From JANXVY01 sp034408685 (GTDB lineage Bacteria > Pseudomonadota > Alphaproteobacteria > Rhizobiales > Hyphomicrobiaceae): a stretch of DNA of 64,000 nt. Position 1 is the stretch's first letter; each line of letters starts with the position of its first letter. The notes beneath the pieces were generated by a model. It was not told where the DNA came from and ran no database searches. It saw nothing but the letters and a program-made list of their open reading frames with translations. The DNA is taken from positions 3,009-67,008 of the forward strand of contig JAWXCP010000002.1 in the NCBI GenBank assembly GCA_034408685.1, written 5' to 3'. Below, in pieces: positions 27,751 to 37,138 of this stretch. The position numbers and the translations under genes are program-made.

Positions 27751-28231
27751 ACCGACACCTCAACGCACTGCCACAAAAGTTGACCGGGAACATTTGGAAG
27801 AGCCAATGGTTCCATAAGACGTTCGAACCTATTAACGTAGTTTACCTCATTTTTCATATTTGCATACATCCCTTAAGTTGCGGTAAAGCAACGGAATGCT
27901 GCGACGCCATACGGCCCGCAACCTCAGCCACACTTCGGACTTAAAATCCTTTGGCGGTTTAACGAATTCTGTTAGTCCCGAATCAGGGCGGGGTCCTAAA
28001 TTCTTGCAGCAAGCTTACCACCGAAGCGGCATGACGATGTCGGCGGTGCTGGGGCGCGCTGCGTGTCTGACGGGTTCTGGATACGTGTTGATATTTCGTG
28101 AGTTTGCAAGGCGTTAATTAGGGATTGTTAACCTCTTAGATGTAAACCCTAACGACAGTCAAGTTTTGGGATGCGTTCACAACAAGCGGCGGCAGGCCTG
28201 AAGGCGGCTCAGGCATGAAGGAACGGCGACC
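27751..28231. promoter_or_regulatory. Divergent ctrA / fliJ control region
   Basis: 481 bases with no gene. It is AT-rich relative to the window. Candidate CtrA half-sites: TTAAGTTGCGGTAAA at 27873-27887 (TTAA-N7-TAAA, one mismatch to TTAA-N7-TTAA), and a TTAA-rich run at 28114-28131 with spacing 10 rather than 7. A GANTC site (GAATC, 27980-27984) could be a CcrM methylation target, as in Caulobacter ctrA. All are only sequence matches. Confidence 0.4.
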
Positions 28232-28927
28232 ATGCGGGTTTTACTGATTGAAGACGACAGTGCGACGGCGCAAAGCATCGAGCTGATGCTGCAGTCGGAA
28301 GGGTTCAATTGCTACACGACGGACCTCGGCGAAGAGGGTGTCGATCTCGGTAAGCTTTACGATTACGACATCATACTGCTCGACCTCAATTTGCCGGACA
28401 TGAGCGGCTACGAAGTGCTCAAGGCGCTGCGTGTCTCAAAGGTGACGACGCCCATCCTGATCTTGTCTGGCCTCGCGCAGATCGAGGACAAGGTTCGCGG
28501 TCTCGGGTTCGGCGCCGACGACTACATGACAAAGCCGTTCCACAAGGACGAACTTGTCGCCCGTATCCATGCGATCGTGCGCCGTTCGAAAGGCCATTCG
28601 CAATCGGTTATCGAAACCGGCGATCTCAAGGTCAATCTTGACACTAAAACGGTCGAAGTTAAGGGCCAGCGCGTCCACCTGACCGGCAAGGAATATCAGA
28701 TGCTGGAGCTGCTTTCGCTCCGCAAGGGCACGACGTTGACCAAAGAAATGTTCCTGAACCATCTTTACGGTGGCATGGACGAACCCGAACTCAAGATCAT
28801 CGACGTGTTCATTTGTAAGCTGCGCAAAAAGCTACAAATGGCGACCGGCAACAAGCATTACATCGAGACGGTCTGGGGTCGGGGATACGTCCTGCGCAAT
28901 CCTGACGACGAGCATCGGGCGGCCTAG
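28232..28927 (+). CDS. ctrA: Cell-cycle response regulator CtrA
   Basis: 231 residues, OmpR/PhoB class. Receiver: DD at the N-terminus (IEDDSATA), D51 in LLDLNLPDMSGYEV, K in MTKPFHKDELVARI; effector: winged helix with LTGKEYQMLELLSLRKGTTLTKEMFLNHLYGGMDEPELKIIDVFICKLRKKL, which is CtrA's characteristic recognition region. CtrA binds TTAA-N7-TTAA and controls division, DNA replication and motility in alphaproteobacteria. The ATG follows a GGCGACC site. Confidence 0.97.
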   Translation: MRVLLIEDDSATAQSIELMLQSEGFNCYTTDLGEEGVDLGKLYDYDIILLDLNLPDMSGYEVLKALRVSKVTTPILILSGLAQIEDKVRGLGFGADDYMTKPFHKDELVARIHAIVRRSKGHSQSVIETGDLKVNLDTKTVEVKGQRVHLTGKEYQMLELLSLRKGTTLTKEMFLNHLYGGMDEPELKIIDVFICKLRKKLQMATGNKHYIETVWGRGYVLRNPDDEHRAA

Positions 28928-28947
28928 CTCAGCATGTCTTGGGATGG

Positions 28948-28974
28948 AAGCGGATCGGCGATGGCGATCCGCTT
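28948..28974 (+). terminator. Candidate terminator after ctrA
   Basis: A 9-base stem AAGCGGATC (28948-28956) pairs with GATCCGCTT (28966-28974) around a 9-base loop, 21 bases after the ctrA stop; the following T content is weak (tttc), so it may rather protect the 3' end. Confidence 0.5.
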
Positions 28975-29058
28975 TCAAGTGAGTGGTAAAGCCCGCAGGG
29001 GTTCATCCCGTCTCGTAGTGCCGTGAGCGGGCTCGACACAGGTCCAACGATTGGAAAC

Positions 29059-29083
29059 GGCGGCATAACGGCCGCCTTTTTTT
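29059..29083 (+). terminator. Intrinsic terminator upstream of the MBL gene
   Basis: GGCGGC (29059-29064) pairs with GCCGCC (29071-29076), then an eight-T run. It lies 130 bases after the ctrA stop, so it backs up the first hairpin and shuts off ctrA transcription before the MBL gene. Confidence 0.8.
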
Positions 29084-29142
29084 TGTTTTCGGGCGCTCAG
29101 GAGTTGCGCTATGTCGCGGCCTCAATGCGGCGAAACGGCAAC

Positions 29143-29814
29143 ATGAGCACCCCGATGACAGTCCCCCGAGCTGACAAAACGCCGTCGTTCAAGGCCGCGG
29201 TTGTTCCGGTGACGCCGTTTGAGCAGAATTGCGCGCTGATCTGGAACGAGGTGACGATGGCTGGCGCGATCGTCGATCCCGGTGGCGACGTCGACCGGAT
29301 CTTGGCAACAATCGATCAAGTCGGCCTGATGCCGGAAAAGATCCTGCTCACCCATGGTCACATCGACCACGCCGGCGGAGCTGCAGAGCTGCGACAGAGG
29401 CTGAACGTACCGATCGAAGGGCCTCACCTTGCAGATAAGTTCCTCCTCGATCACCTGGAGGAGCAAGGCGCTGCCTATGGTTTCCCCGCCCGTAAGGTCA
29501 CGCCAGACCGCTGGCTGTCCGAGGGCGATCAGGTGACGATCGGCGAGCATGTCTTCGACATTTTGCATTGCCCCGGCCATTCGCCGGGCTCTGTTGTGTT
29601 CCAGAGCAAATCGCAAAAATTCCTGATCATGGGCGACGTGCTGTTCCGCGGTTCGATCGGCCGCTCGGACTTGCCGCAAGGCGACCACGACACCCTGATC
29701 GCATCGATCAAAGACAAGCTTCTTGTGCTCGACGACAGCTATGCCTTCTTATGCGGGCATGGGCCGGGCAGCACCATTGGCCTCGAACGGCGAACGAACC
29801 CGTTTCTCAAATAG
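29143..29814 (+). CDS. MBL-fold hydrolase, glyoxalase II-like (YcbL type)
   Basis: 223 residues from ATG 29143; further in-frame ATGs at 29125 and 29155 are alternatives. The metal motif THGHIDHAGGA (HxHxDH), then CPGHSPGSVVF with a third His, MGDVLFRGSIGRSD with Asp, and a final GHG near the C-terminus give the two-metal site of glyoxalase II-like hydrolases. YcbL members hydrolyse S-lactoylglutathione poorly. It stands alone between ctrA and a convergent secreted gene. Confidence 0.92.
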   Translation: MSTPMTVPRADKTPSFKAAVVPVTPFEQNCALIWNEVTMAGAIVDPGGDVDRILATIDQVGLMPEKILLTHGHIDHAGGAAELRQRLNVPIEGPHLADKFLLDHLEEQGAAYGFPARKVTPDRWLSEGDQVTIGEHVFDILHCPGHSPGSVVFQSKSQKFLIMGDVLFRGSIGRSDLPQGDHDTLIASIKDKLLVLDDSYAFLCGHGPGSTIGLERRTNPFLK

Positions 29815-29860
29815 CGTTCGCCGTTGCTCTTGTGTTCGCATCCGCGAGGCCGGAGACCGG

Positions 29861-30373
29861 TTAGTCGCCGCGAGCCATGCTGATCTTAACGCCTTTCAGC
29901 GGTATGCCCTCGGTCGCGATGTTGACCGAGTGCGACGAGCCGCTGATCGAGACGTTCATGCTGGCGGTCAGGCCACCCCCGTTGATCGCCAGATCGACCT
30001 TCGAGGCCGACGCCTTGCCAGAGACACGCCCGCCTGCATTATACGTGCGTTCTTCCCAGTCGCCAGTCACGGCGCCGTTGGCGTTGGTCAATTTTGCGCG
30101 CAAATCGATCTTCGCCGATGGGTTGGCGCAGCGGATGGCGAGCCCAAGTCCGCTTGACCCTTCGCCGCGATAATAGGCACGGCACTGCATGCGCTCGGTT
30201 TTTCCGCCTTCGAGGCGAACCTCGCCCTGCCCGCTCCATGATCCGATGAGGCTTGGGAATGGATTGTCGTTGGCATGCGAACCGCTGGTCGATCCGGCCG
30301 CAATCGCAACAGCGACGACGGCAGCGACGGTCACCGCGCGAGCTAGCCCGGCCAATTTGAACTTAGGTGTCAT
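29861..30373 (-). CDS. Secreted hypothetical protein, paralogue of the 2.0 kb gene
   Basis: 170 residues. Signal peptide: AVTVAAVVAVAIAAGSTSGSHA. The mature start FPSLIGSWSGQGEVRLEGG repeats the WSG-x-G pattern of the protein at 1963-2400, followed by MQCRAYYRGEG; both share a short, beta-rich, Gly-rich body. ATG start at 30373. Function unknown. Likely a periplasmic or outer-surface small domain; no lipobox. Confidence 0.8.
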   Translation of the reverse strand: MTPKFKLAGLARAVTVAAVVAVAIAAGSTSGSHANDNPFPSLIGSWSGQGEVRLEGGKTERMQCRAYYRGEGSSGLGLAIRCANPSAKIDLRAKLTNANGAVTGDWEERTYNAGGRVSGKASASKVDLAINGGGLTASMNVSISGSSHSVNIATEGIPLKGVKISMARGD

Positions 30374-30539
30374 ACGTTCTGCCCTCCCGGCGTGTCATCA
30401 TCTGGGCGTTACTAGCACAGCCGGGCGACAGCGGCCAAATGCTGGTGAGGCGTGGCCGCATGCCAGTGACATTTCGAGCGGACGTGAGCGTTGGCATGGC
30501 TACCGCGAGCCGAAGATGGCGACGCTAAGGTTCTGCGAT

Positions 30540-31793
30540 CTAGGCGGTCGTCGGCTTGGCAAACCAGCGAGCGATCTTGCCGCGCCAGCCGACCGGCAGC
30601 CGTTCGATGGTGCGCTTCATTGCGGGGCGGATCCAGCTCAGCCAAAGGCCGGCGTATGCGGTCCCGGTCACCGTAAATCCGGCGGCAAAATCGAACACGG
30701 CCACCGACCCGTCAGCCCATTCGGCTTTATACCCGCCGCCTGGTGCCAGCAAATCATAGGTTTTGAAGCCTTTGGCGTGGGCGCGGGCAAATTGTTGTTC
30801 GATCAGCTGATTACCTGGACCACACTCTTTGAATGTCTTGTCGTAGGCCAGCACGTGAACAGCCATTCGGTCGCGACAGGAGACGGTGATCTCCATGGCT
30901 GCCGTCGTGCCGTTGCACGTCAGCTCGGCAATTTCGATTCCGACTGGGCGCTCGACGCTTGCGGCCGCCGATTCGAAGAATATGCGAAAGCGGTCGTCTT
31001 CGACGGCGGGCGAGACCAGACCGCGCTCGCGGAGCCAAGCGCGCTTCGTCTCGATCGCGCGTGCGGCAGGTTCAACTGCTTCGGGCCCTTCAGTCCACCT
31101 TAGAACCGCAATCGGCCCAAGCTTTTCCATGCGGCGCAGCTGGCGGCGCCTGTTCTTCCACCGGCCGTGCCCGGCATATCGCTCCGCATAGGCCGTCCAG
31201 CTTGGTGAACCTGCCATGTCGAGATAGGGCGCTTCTTGTTGCTGTATAACCGTTAGGCCGAGCTCGGCGAGCAGCGGCGCGACGGTTGCGTCAGCACGCG
31301 TCTTCACCAGCCGTGTGGCGTCAGCTCGTGCGGCTGCAATCGCAAACGACCAGCACTCCCGCAGGACGGGCATCAAGCCCGGACCACGTTCGGCCAACAC
31401 GTCGCCATACTGGCTGACGGGTGCTCCCATCCACGCCAAAATCCTCAAAACCCCCTTGCGTTCGATCACCATTGGCAAGATGGCGACCGCCCGACCGCCG
31501 CGCCGCGCGACCACGACGGCAAGCTCAACGTTCGGCGATGTGGCGAGGTAGGTGTTGGCCCAGTGCCAATTCCAGTTGAAGGTCTGGAACAAGTTGGCTG
31601 AGCTGCCGGCGCGGTCGAACAGGCCATTCCAGTCGGCTTCAAGCGCATCGAAAGCTGCCCGATCCGCGATGAGTTCGAGACTAATTTCTGGCGAAACGCG
31701 GGACGTCCGGGACGGTGCTGCGCTGGCGCGATCGTCGGCAAGAAACGCGTCTCGGACGGAGCTGCGCGCGAAGTGTTGTATCGAATTGAACAT
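30540..31793 (-). CDS. GNAT-fold protein, BcsL/CelD-like (Acetyltransf_6)
   Basis: 417 residues from ATG 31793; a TTG at 31814 is an alternative. The N-terminal domain has NLFQTFNWNWHWANTYLA and VVVARRGGRAVAILPMVIERKG, the C-terminal domain GVEIAELTCNGTTAAMEITV and LAYDKTFKECGPGNQLIEQQF; this double GNAT layout matches CelD/BcsL proteins linked to cellulose or polysaccharide export. No cellulose genes are visible. Upstream GGAGG lies 14 bases before the ATG. Confidence 0.82.
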   Translation of the reverse strand: MFNSIQHFARSSVRDAFLADDRASAAPSRTSRVSPEISLELIADRAAFDALEADWNGLFDRAGSSANLFQTFNWNWHWANTYLATSPNVELAVVVARRGGRAVAILPMVIERKGVLRILAWMGAPVSQYGDVLAERGPGLMPVLRECWSFAIAAARADATRLVKTRADATVAPLLAELGLTVIQQQEAPYLDMAGSPSWTAYAERYAGHGRWKNRRRQLRRMEKLGPIAVLRWTEGPEAVEPAARAIETKRAWLRERGLVSPAVEDDRFRIFFESAAASVERPVGIEIAELTCNGTTAAMEITVSCRDRMAVHVLAYDKTFKECGPGNQLIEQQFARAHAKGFKTYDLLAPGGGYKAEWADGSVAVFDFAAGFTVTGTAYAGLWLSWIRPAMKRTIERLPVGWRGKIARWFAKPTTA

Positions 31794-31944
31794 GGCTGCC
31801 GGGTTTGCCTCCAAAGATGAGGGTCGGGCAGCACGAGCCGTGCCAATCTGCGTCTAGCGTTGCGTCTTGAGCTGCCTTTTGCGTCGGCGGGCCGACCGCA
31901 GGCCAATCGGGGCGACGACGTCAGGCCACCTCAAGCTGAGCTCA

Positions 31945-32502
31945 TTATTCGGCTGGCGTTTCGCCGCCGAACAGACCACCACCGAAGCTGAAGACCGAAG
32001 GATCCTCGGCCAGGGCAAGTGCTCGGCTCGGCGCATAATCGCCAGCAAGGTGGCGCGTGAGATCTGCCTTGATATGGGCGTTTCGGCCGTCCGAGCAGTA
32101 TCCTTCCTCGCCGGAAATGACCTTCAAGGTTGCGCTATAGGTCACCGAGTAGTTCTGATCGAGCTTGGCCAGAGAGGCAGCGTCTGCTCCCGGTTGCGCA
32201 CCTTCCGACGTCATGAAGTTGGACTTGAGTTTTGGAGCATCGAAATTAAAGCCGCAGCGTTGTGCCCGCGCGGCAACGCGGCTGACCTGTAGGGTGCGCG
32301 CCAACGGGTCGTTGCGCAGTTCCGGCTTGGTCGGTGCGGCCTGCGGCTGGGCTTGCGTGCCGCCAAACAGCGAGCCGGTGGTCAGGCTTGGCAACGAGGT
32401 CTCGGCGCAACCCGACAAACCAGCGGCGACGCAGACCAAGACGCTTACTATGACGCGGGCCGCGGCAGACGGAAGCGGACTGGAACGGGGTAAATGGCGC
32501 AT
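31945..32502 (-). CDS. Lipoprotein, hypothetical
   Basis: 185 residues; a hydrophobic segment ends in AAGLSGCAETS, a clear lipobox. The mature part has one FNFDAPKLKSNFM stretch and ends in a Gly/Phe-rich SFGGGLFGGETPAE. Two Cys (RCGFNF, YCSDGRN) may form a disulfide. It is unrelated by eye to the other lipoprotein at 26.8 kb. ATG 32502. Confidence 0.75.
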   Translation of the reverse strand: MRHLPRSSPLPSAAARVIVSVLVCVAAGLSGCAETSLPSLTTGSLFGGTQAQPQAAPTKPELRNDPLARTLQVSRVAARAQRCGFNFDAPKLKSNFMTSEGAQPGADAASLAKLDQNYSVTYSATLKVISGEEGYCSDGRNAHIKADLTRHLAGDYAPSRALALAEDPSVFSFGGGLFGGETPAE

Positions 32503-32768
32503 GGCAGGCTCGCTGGCAGTTGGTGGTGGTCAGCCTCGACGACTCGATGCCACCAGGATTTACGCCCCGCCCCCCGGCGGTCAATTCCTGACGCGATTTA
32601 ACACGGTTTGAGCTGTGCGTATCGTCCCGCTTCGAAACATTGTCCGCTTTGGCACCGCATGCAGTGCGCGGCCGACTTGAAACCGGCGACGGCTAAAACG
32701 CATTCCATCCGACGCGTTCCTGGTTTACACTGTAACATGCTGGGCCAGCTCGAGTTGGAGATCGCCGC

Positions 32769-33275
32769 ATGGCTGATGCTGATGAGCGTTACACATCTCA
32801 CCGACAGTTGACGGTCGACGATTTCGAACAGCTCGCGCGAGACCGTGGGTTACCAGTGCAATCGGCGCGAAAAAAAGGCCTCGTGGCCGCCCGACCGGCG
32901 ACTGCCGACACGCCTGTCGCAACGCAGTGGAATGGCGAGGAAACGCGCAACGTCGCGCGCACCGGCGACATGATCGTAACGTCGCTCGACGCGGCGGGCG
33001 CACCTCTGGTTGACGGCGCGGGAAACAAGAACGTTTATGTGATTAAAAAGCCGCGCTTCGCTGAACTTTATGAAGCTTTGGGGCAGGACGGTCCTGACGG
33101 TCCCATCCATCGCGCCGTTGGAAGCGTTCGTTGCATCGAGCTCAAACAGGGGTTCGCCATTGTCGCGCCGTGGGGCGAGCGTCAGACCGCCGACAGCGGC
33201 TACTTGGTCGCCAACGGCGGCGACGTTTATGGAAACAACGCCGAGACATTCGAGAAGACCTACGAGATTGTGTAA
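32769..33275 (+). CDS. PGDYG-like domain protein, partner of the patatin gene
   Basis: 168 residues. The C-terminal part (HRAVGSVRCIELKQGFAIVA ... SGYLVANGGDVYGNNAETFEKTYEIV) resembles the PGDYG-type domain, where a short hydrophobic loop is followed by a Gly-Asp-Tyr pattern and a Phe-x-Thr-Tyr-Glu end; here the usual PGDYL is SGYLV, so the call is tentative. ATG 32769 has TTGGAGATC upstream. The patatin-like gene starts 25 bases downstream, in the same direction; they probably form a two-gene unit. Function unknown. Confidence 0.6.
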   Translation: MADADERYTSHRQLTVDDFEQLARDRGLPVQSARKKGLVAARPATADTPVATQWNGEETRNVARTGDMIVTSLDAAGAPLVDGAGNKNVYVIKKPRFAELYEALGQDGPDGPIHRAVGSVRCIELKQGFAIVAPWGERQTADSGYLVANGGDVYGNNAETFEKTYEIV

Positions 33276-33299
33276 GTTTACGTGATGGAGCGGGGGCTC

Positions 33300-34636
33300 A
33301 TGAAGACGCGTGACGAGCATTTGTTCGGGCCTGGCCCGAAGCGTATTTTGTCGCTCGATGGTGGTGGCGTTCGGGGGCTCATCTCGCTCGGCATCCTCGC
33401 CCGGGTTGAGGCGCTATTGCGGGAGCGCGTGCCCGAGGAGCAGCGCGACGCATTCCGGTTGTGCGATTATTTCGACCTGATCGGCGGAACGTCGACCGGC
33501 GCGCTCATTGCCGTGCAGCTGGCTTTCGGTGAGACGGTACACGACATTACCGAAAGGTATCGCGAGCTGTGTCCGACGCTTTTCGGAAAGCCGCGAAAAT
33601 TTCAGTATTGGTGGTCGCGCCATGATGGCGAGGTGTTTGATGCGGCCGTGCGAGAAAACTTAAGATCACTCTTCGTGAAGTATGGTCATAATCCCGAAAC
33701 TGAACCCGATCTTGACACGTCGCTTTTGCGCACTGGATTGGCAGTGGTGACTAAGCGCATCAACACGGGAAGCGTTTGGGTGCAAACTAATAACCGCGTC
33801 ATAAGTATTGGAGTCGGAAAAGCCCCGCATGGGGCAAACACTGGGACCAAACGGCTCCCGACATGAAGTTTTTCGCAAACAGTAGTTATCCCCTGAGCAA
33901 GATTGTCCTCGCCAGCGCATCGGCGCCATTTTACTTTGATCCTGTTAAGCTAGAAATTAGCGAGGGACAGACGGGTGTGTTTCTTGATGGTGGCGTTAGC
34001 CCCTTCAATGACGCGTCGAGTGAACTCTTTCTCATGGCAGCACTGTCGGCCGAACAGGGGGCAGCCGACGCTAACGATGAAGGAACGACACCGTTTGGCT
34101 TCAACTGGCCAACCGGGCACGACAAAATCTTTTTGCTGTCGATTGGCGCTGGCAGCTACCGCGTAAAATATGAGGCGGAAGCTTTCCGAAAGCTCAGTGC
34201 CGCAGCGCAGGGCGTTGAAACGCTAAAAAGCCTAATGTTCGATGCGCAAAAGAATGCACACGCTTGGATGCAGGCTATTTCTATTCCACCTCGGACAGGT
34301 CAGGCAATCGACGTCCAACACCTGATTGACAGTAACCTCGGAGCGATGCGGGGGCTCCGGCTTTTGCAGCAACCGCTGCTGACCTTTCGTCGGGCAGATG
34401 CGACAATCGACGGTGAATGGCTATCCAAAAACCTCGATCTCACATACACAGAGACAAATATTAAAGACTTGCGGGAGCTTGATTGCCGCCACCGAACCAT
34501 GCACGAGCGGTGCTTAGAAATTGGCCGGGCGGTCGGCGCAAAATTCGTCGACAAGACGGATTTTCCCTCGTCATTCGATTTAGAAGAATGGCAAACGCGC
34601 AACGCGCAGGTCAGCCTTTTCGAATTCGCGCAGTAG
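33300..34636 (+). pseudogene. Patatin-like phospholipase, broken by a 1-base deletion
   Basis: Two adjoining frames make one patatin. The first (33300-33866) carries DGGGVRG (oxyanion hole) and GTSTG (nucleophile Ser), then loses sense after the sequence VWVQTNN; the second frame resumes with PRHKYW at 33794 and has the catalytic DGG in VFLDGGVSPFND and LSKIVLASASAPFYF. Restoring one C at about 33794 (CCGCG to CCCGCG) joins them into a continuous frame. The codon use is more AT-rich than the neighbours. Could be a real pseudogene or a sequence error; no slippery heptamer is seen, so programmed frameshift is unlikely. Start ATG 33300 (GGAG upstream); 33285 is an alternative. Confidence 0.85.
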
Positions 34637-34677
34637 AAACTGCGGTATTGTTTATTCGTGGCTCATACCTAACCGCA

Positions 34678-35864
34678 CTACCGCATCAACGCGCGCGTTG
34701 CGGCGTCGAGACCTTCGAGCGTGAGCGGATACATCCGGCCGCCCATCAGTTCGCGAACGATGCGCGTCGATTCCGTCCAGTCCCAGGCAGCTAGCGGGTT
34801 CGGGTTGAGCCACACCACGTGGGGAAACTTGTCCGTGACGCGGGTCAGCCAAACGCACCCGGCTTCCTCGTTCATGTGCTCGACGCTGCCGCCGGGGACC
34901 AGGATCTCATATGGGCTCATGGCCGCGTCGCCGACGAAGATCACCTTGTAGTCGGTGCCATAGGTGTTGAGCACATCCAGGGTGGGCGTCCGGTCGGTCC
35001 AGCGGCGGACATTGCCCTCCCAGACGAATTCATAAAGGCAGTTGTGGAAGTAGTATTGTTCGAGGTGCTTGAATTCAGCCCTGGCGGCCGAGAACAGCGT
35101 TTCGGCGACCTTGACGTGGTCGTCCATCGACCCGCCAATATCGAAGAACATCAAGATCTTGACAACGTTGTGCCGCTCTGGCCGCATCGCGATGTCGATG
35201 TAGCCCTTGTTGGCCGATGATCTGATCGTGCTGTCGAGATCGAGTTCTCGGCTGCTCCGGCCCGCGCGAACCGTCGCAAGCGGCGCAGCGCGACCTTCAT
35301 ATTTCGCGTGCCGAGTTCGACGCCATCGTCGAGGTCGCGAAATTCGCGCTTGTCCCAGACCTTGACCGCGCGGCGGTGGCGGCTTTCGTGCTGGCCGATG
35401 CGAATCCCAGCGGGATTGTAGCCGTAGGCACCAAATGGGCTCGTGCCGCCGGTGCCGATCCATTTGTTGCCGCCTTGGTGGCGGCCCTGCTGCTCGGCGA
35501 GGCGCTTCTGCAACTCAGCCATGATCTTGTCCCAGTCGCCGAGCGCTTCGATCTTGGCGCGCTCTTCGTCCGACAGGTAAAGCTGGCTGACCGCCTTGAG
35601 CCAATCGGCTGGAATCTGAACCGTGCTGCTGTCCTCGCCGCCGCCCGATACCGCGTCGAGCCCACGGAAGACGTGGGCGAATACCTGGTCGAAACGGTCG
35701 TAGTGACGCTCGTCCTTCACCAGGCACGCACGCGACAAGTAATAGAATGCCTCGACTTCGCGCGCGGCCGTGTCGGCCTGAAGCGCCTCCATCAGCGTCA
35801 GGTATTCCTTTAGCGTCACCGGCACTTTGGCGGTGCGAAGTTGGTCGAAGAACGTGGTCAGCAT
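34678..35864 (-). pseudogene. VWA-domain (CoxE-like) protein, broken by a 1-base deletion
   Basis: The first part, 35864 down to about 35250 (MLTTFFDQLRTAKVPVTLKEYL onward), and the last part (ELDLDSTIRSSANKGYIDIAM to the stop at 34678) belong to one protein whose second half has a von Willebrand A domain with FDIGGSMDDH (MIDAS DxxxS form). The frame breaks near 35246-35250: the sequence reads gccgagaactcgat where gccgaggaactcgat would keep the frame (GAAEELDLD). Inserting one base restores about 396 codons. VWA proteins of this type often pair with a MoxR ATPase; none is adjacent. Confidence 0.85.
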
Positions 35865-36096
35865 CGCCGCAGTTTGCCCTGATGCCGGTCTGCGAGCAAG
35901 CCAGATGGCGCAACGACTGGGCCCAACCGCGCGCCGACCTTCGCTTGTGTGTCACGTGCGGCTATGGACAAATGCCAGTGGCTGGGGCACGTTTTGATCA
36001 CGCCATTGTACTGAATTTGGTGCCAATGGTTAGTAACAATCTTGAGTGAGCAGCGGCCAACGGGGCTAGAACGGCTCATCATTGGAGGACGTCCAT

Positions 36097-37110
36097 ATGA
36101 AGTTATCTCGTCGCGGGCTAATCACCGCGAGCGGAAGAGCGCTCGCAAATTGCGCAGCCGTTGCGGTCGTTGCGGTCACGCTTTCAGCAATCGCAGCACC
36201 TGTTTCGGCCCAGACTTGGCCCGATAAGCCCATCACGTTCATCAACCCGTTTCCTGCAGGCGGTGGCACCGACGCGTTTGCCCGCCCGCTAGCGGCGGAA
36301 CTGACCAAACAACTCGGTCAAAGCGTGATCATCGACAACCGTGGTGGCGCTGGCGGGACGCTTGGCGCTGGCATCGCAGCGCGCGCGCCGAAGGATGGCT
36401 ATACGTTCTTCGTTGGTGCTGTGCACCATTCAATCGCTCCGGCGATTTATCCAAAACTGACCTACGACATCGAGAAGGACTTCGAGCCGATCTCCGTGAT
36501 CGCAGTCGTTCCCCATGTCGTGGTCGTAAATCCGACGCGTGTTCAGGCAAAATCTCTGAAAGAGCTGATCGACTTTGCGAAGGCGAACCCGGGCAAATTG
36601 TCATTCGGGTCGGCTGGCAACGGGACGTCGCACCACTTGGCTGGCGAACTTTTCAAGATCCTCACCAAGACCGATCTCCAGCACATTCCCTATAAGGGCG
36701 CTGGCCCGGCTCTTCAGGACCTGATCGGTGGCCAGATCGATATGATGTTTGATGGTTTGGGCTCATCGGCCGCCCATATCAAAGGCGGTCGGATTGCCGC
36801 GTTGGCGGTCGCCAGCAAGTCGCGCTCGAGCTCATTGCCAGACGTACCGACGGGTGCCGAGGGCGGCGTTCCCGGGTTTGCAATCTCAGCCTGGTACGGC
36901 GTCTGGGCCATCGCTGGCACGCCCAAAGATGTGACTGCCCGCATGTCGGCGGAAATCGCAAAGGCGCTTAAGTCGGACGCCGTTAAAAGCGTTTGGGCAG
37001 CGCAGGGAGCGGAGGTCGGCGCGTCTGGTCCGCAAATGGCGACATTCTTGACGTCAGAAGTCAGCAGCTGGGCCAAAGTCGCCAAAGACGCCAACATCAA
37101 GATCGACTGA
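36097..37110 (+). CDS. tctC: Tripartite tricarboxylate transporter binding protein (TctC/Bug family)
   Basis: 337 residues. The signal peptide MKLSRRGLITASGRAL carries a twin-arginine-like SRRGL; mature start AQTWPDKPITFINPF is typical of the Bug/TctC family of periplasmic binding proteins, with two lobes, PAGGGTDAFAR, the GNGTSHHLAGELFK loop and KGGRIAALAVAS. ATG 36097 has GGAGG 8 bases upstream. It heads the tctCBA transporter for tricarboxylates or other carboxylates. Confidence 0.95.
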   Translation: MKLSRRGLITASGRALANCAAVAVVAVTLSAIAAPVSAQTWPDKPITFINPFPAGGGTDAFARPLAAELTKQLGQSVIIDNRGGAGGTLGAGIAARAPKDGYTFFVGAVHHSIAPAIYPKLTYDIEKDFEPISVIAVVPHVVVVNPTRVQAKSLKELIDFAKANPGKLSFGSAGNGTSHHLAGELFKILTKTDLQHIPYKGAGPALQDLIGGQIDMMFDGLGSSAAHIKGGRIAALAVASKSRSSSLPDVPTGAEGGVPGFAISAWYGVWAIAGTPKDVTARMSAEIAKALKSDAVKSVWAAQGAEVGASGPQMATFLTSEVSSWAKVAKDANIKID

Positions 37111-37138
37111 GCTGGCGCCCATCTGCAGGACCATCGCC

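Noticed and set aside
29059..29083. Riboswitch before the MBL gene
   Set aside because: The structure is a simple short hairpin with a T-run, a terminator; no known aptamer pattern was seen.
33794..33866. Programmed -1 frameshift in the patatin gene
   Set aside because: No X-XXY-YYZ slippery heptamer or downstream pseudoknot was seen; one-base deletion is simpler.
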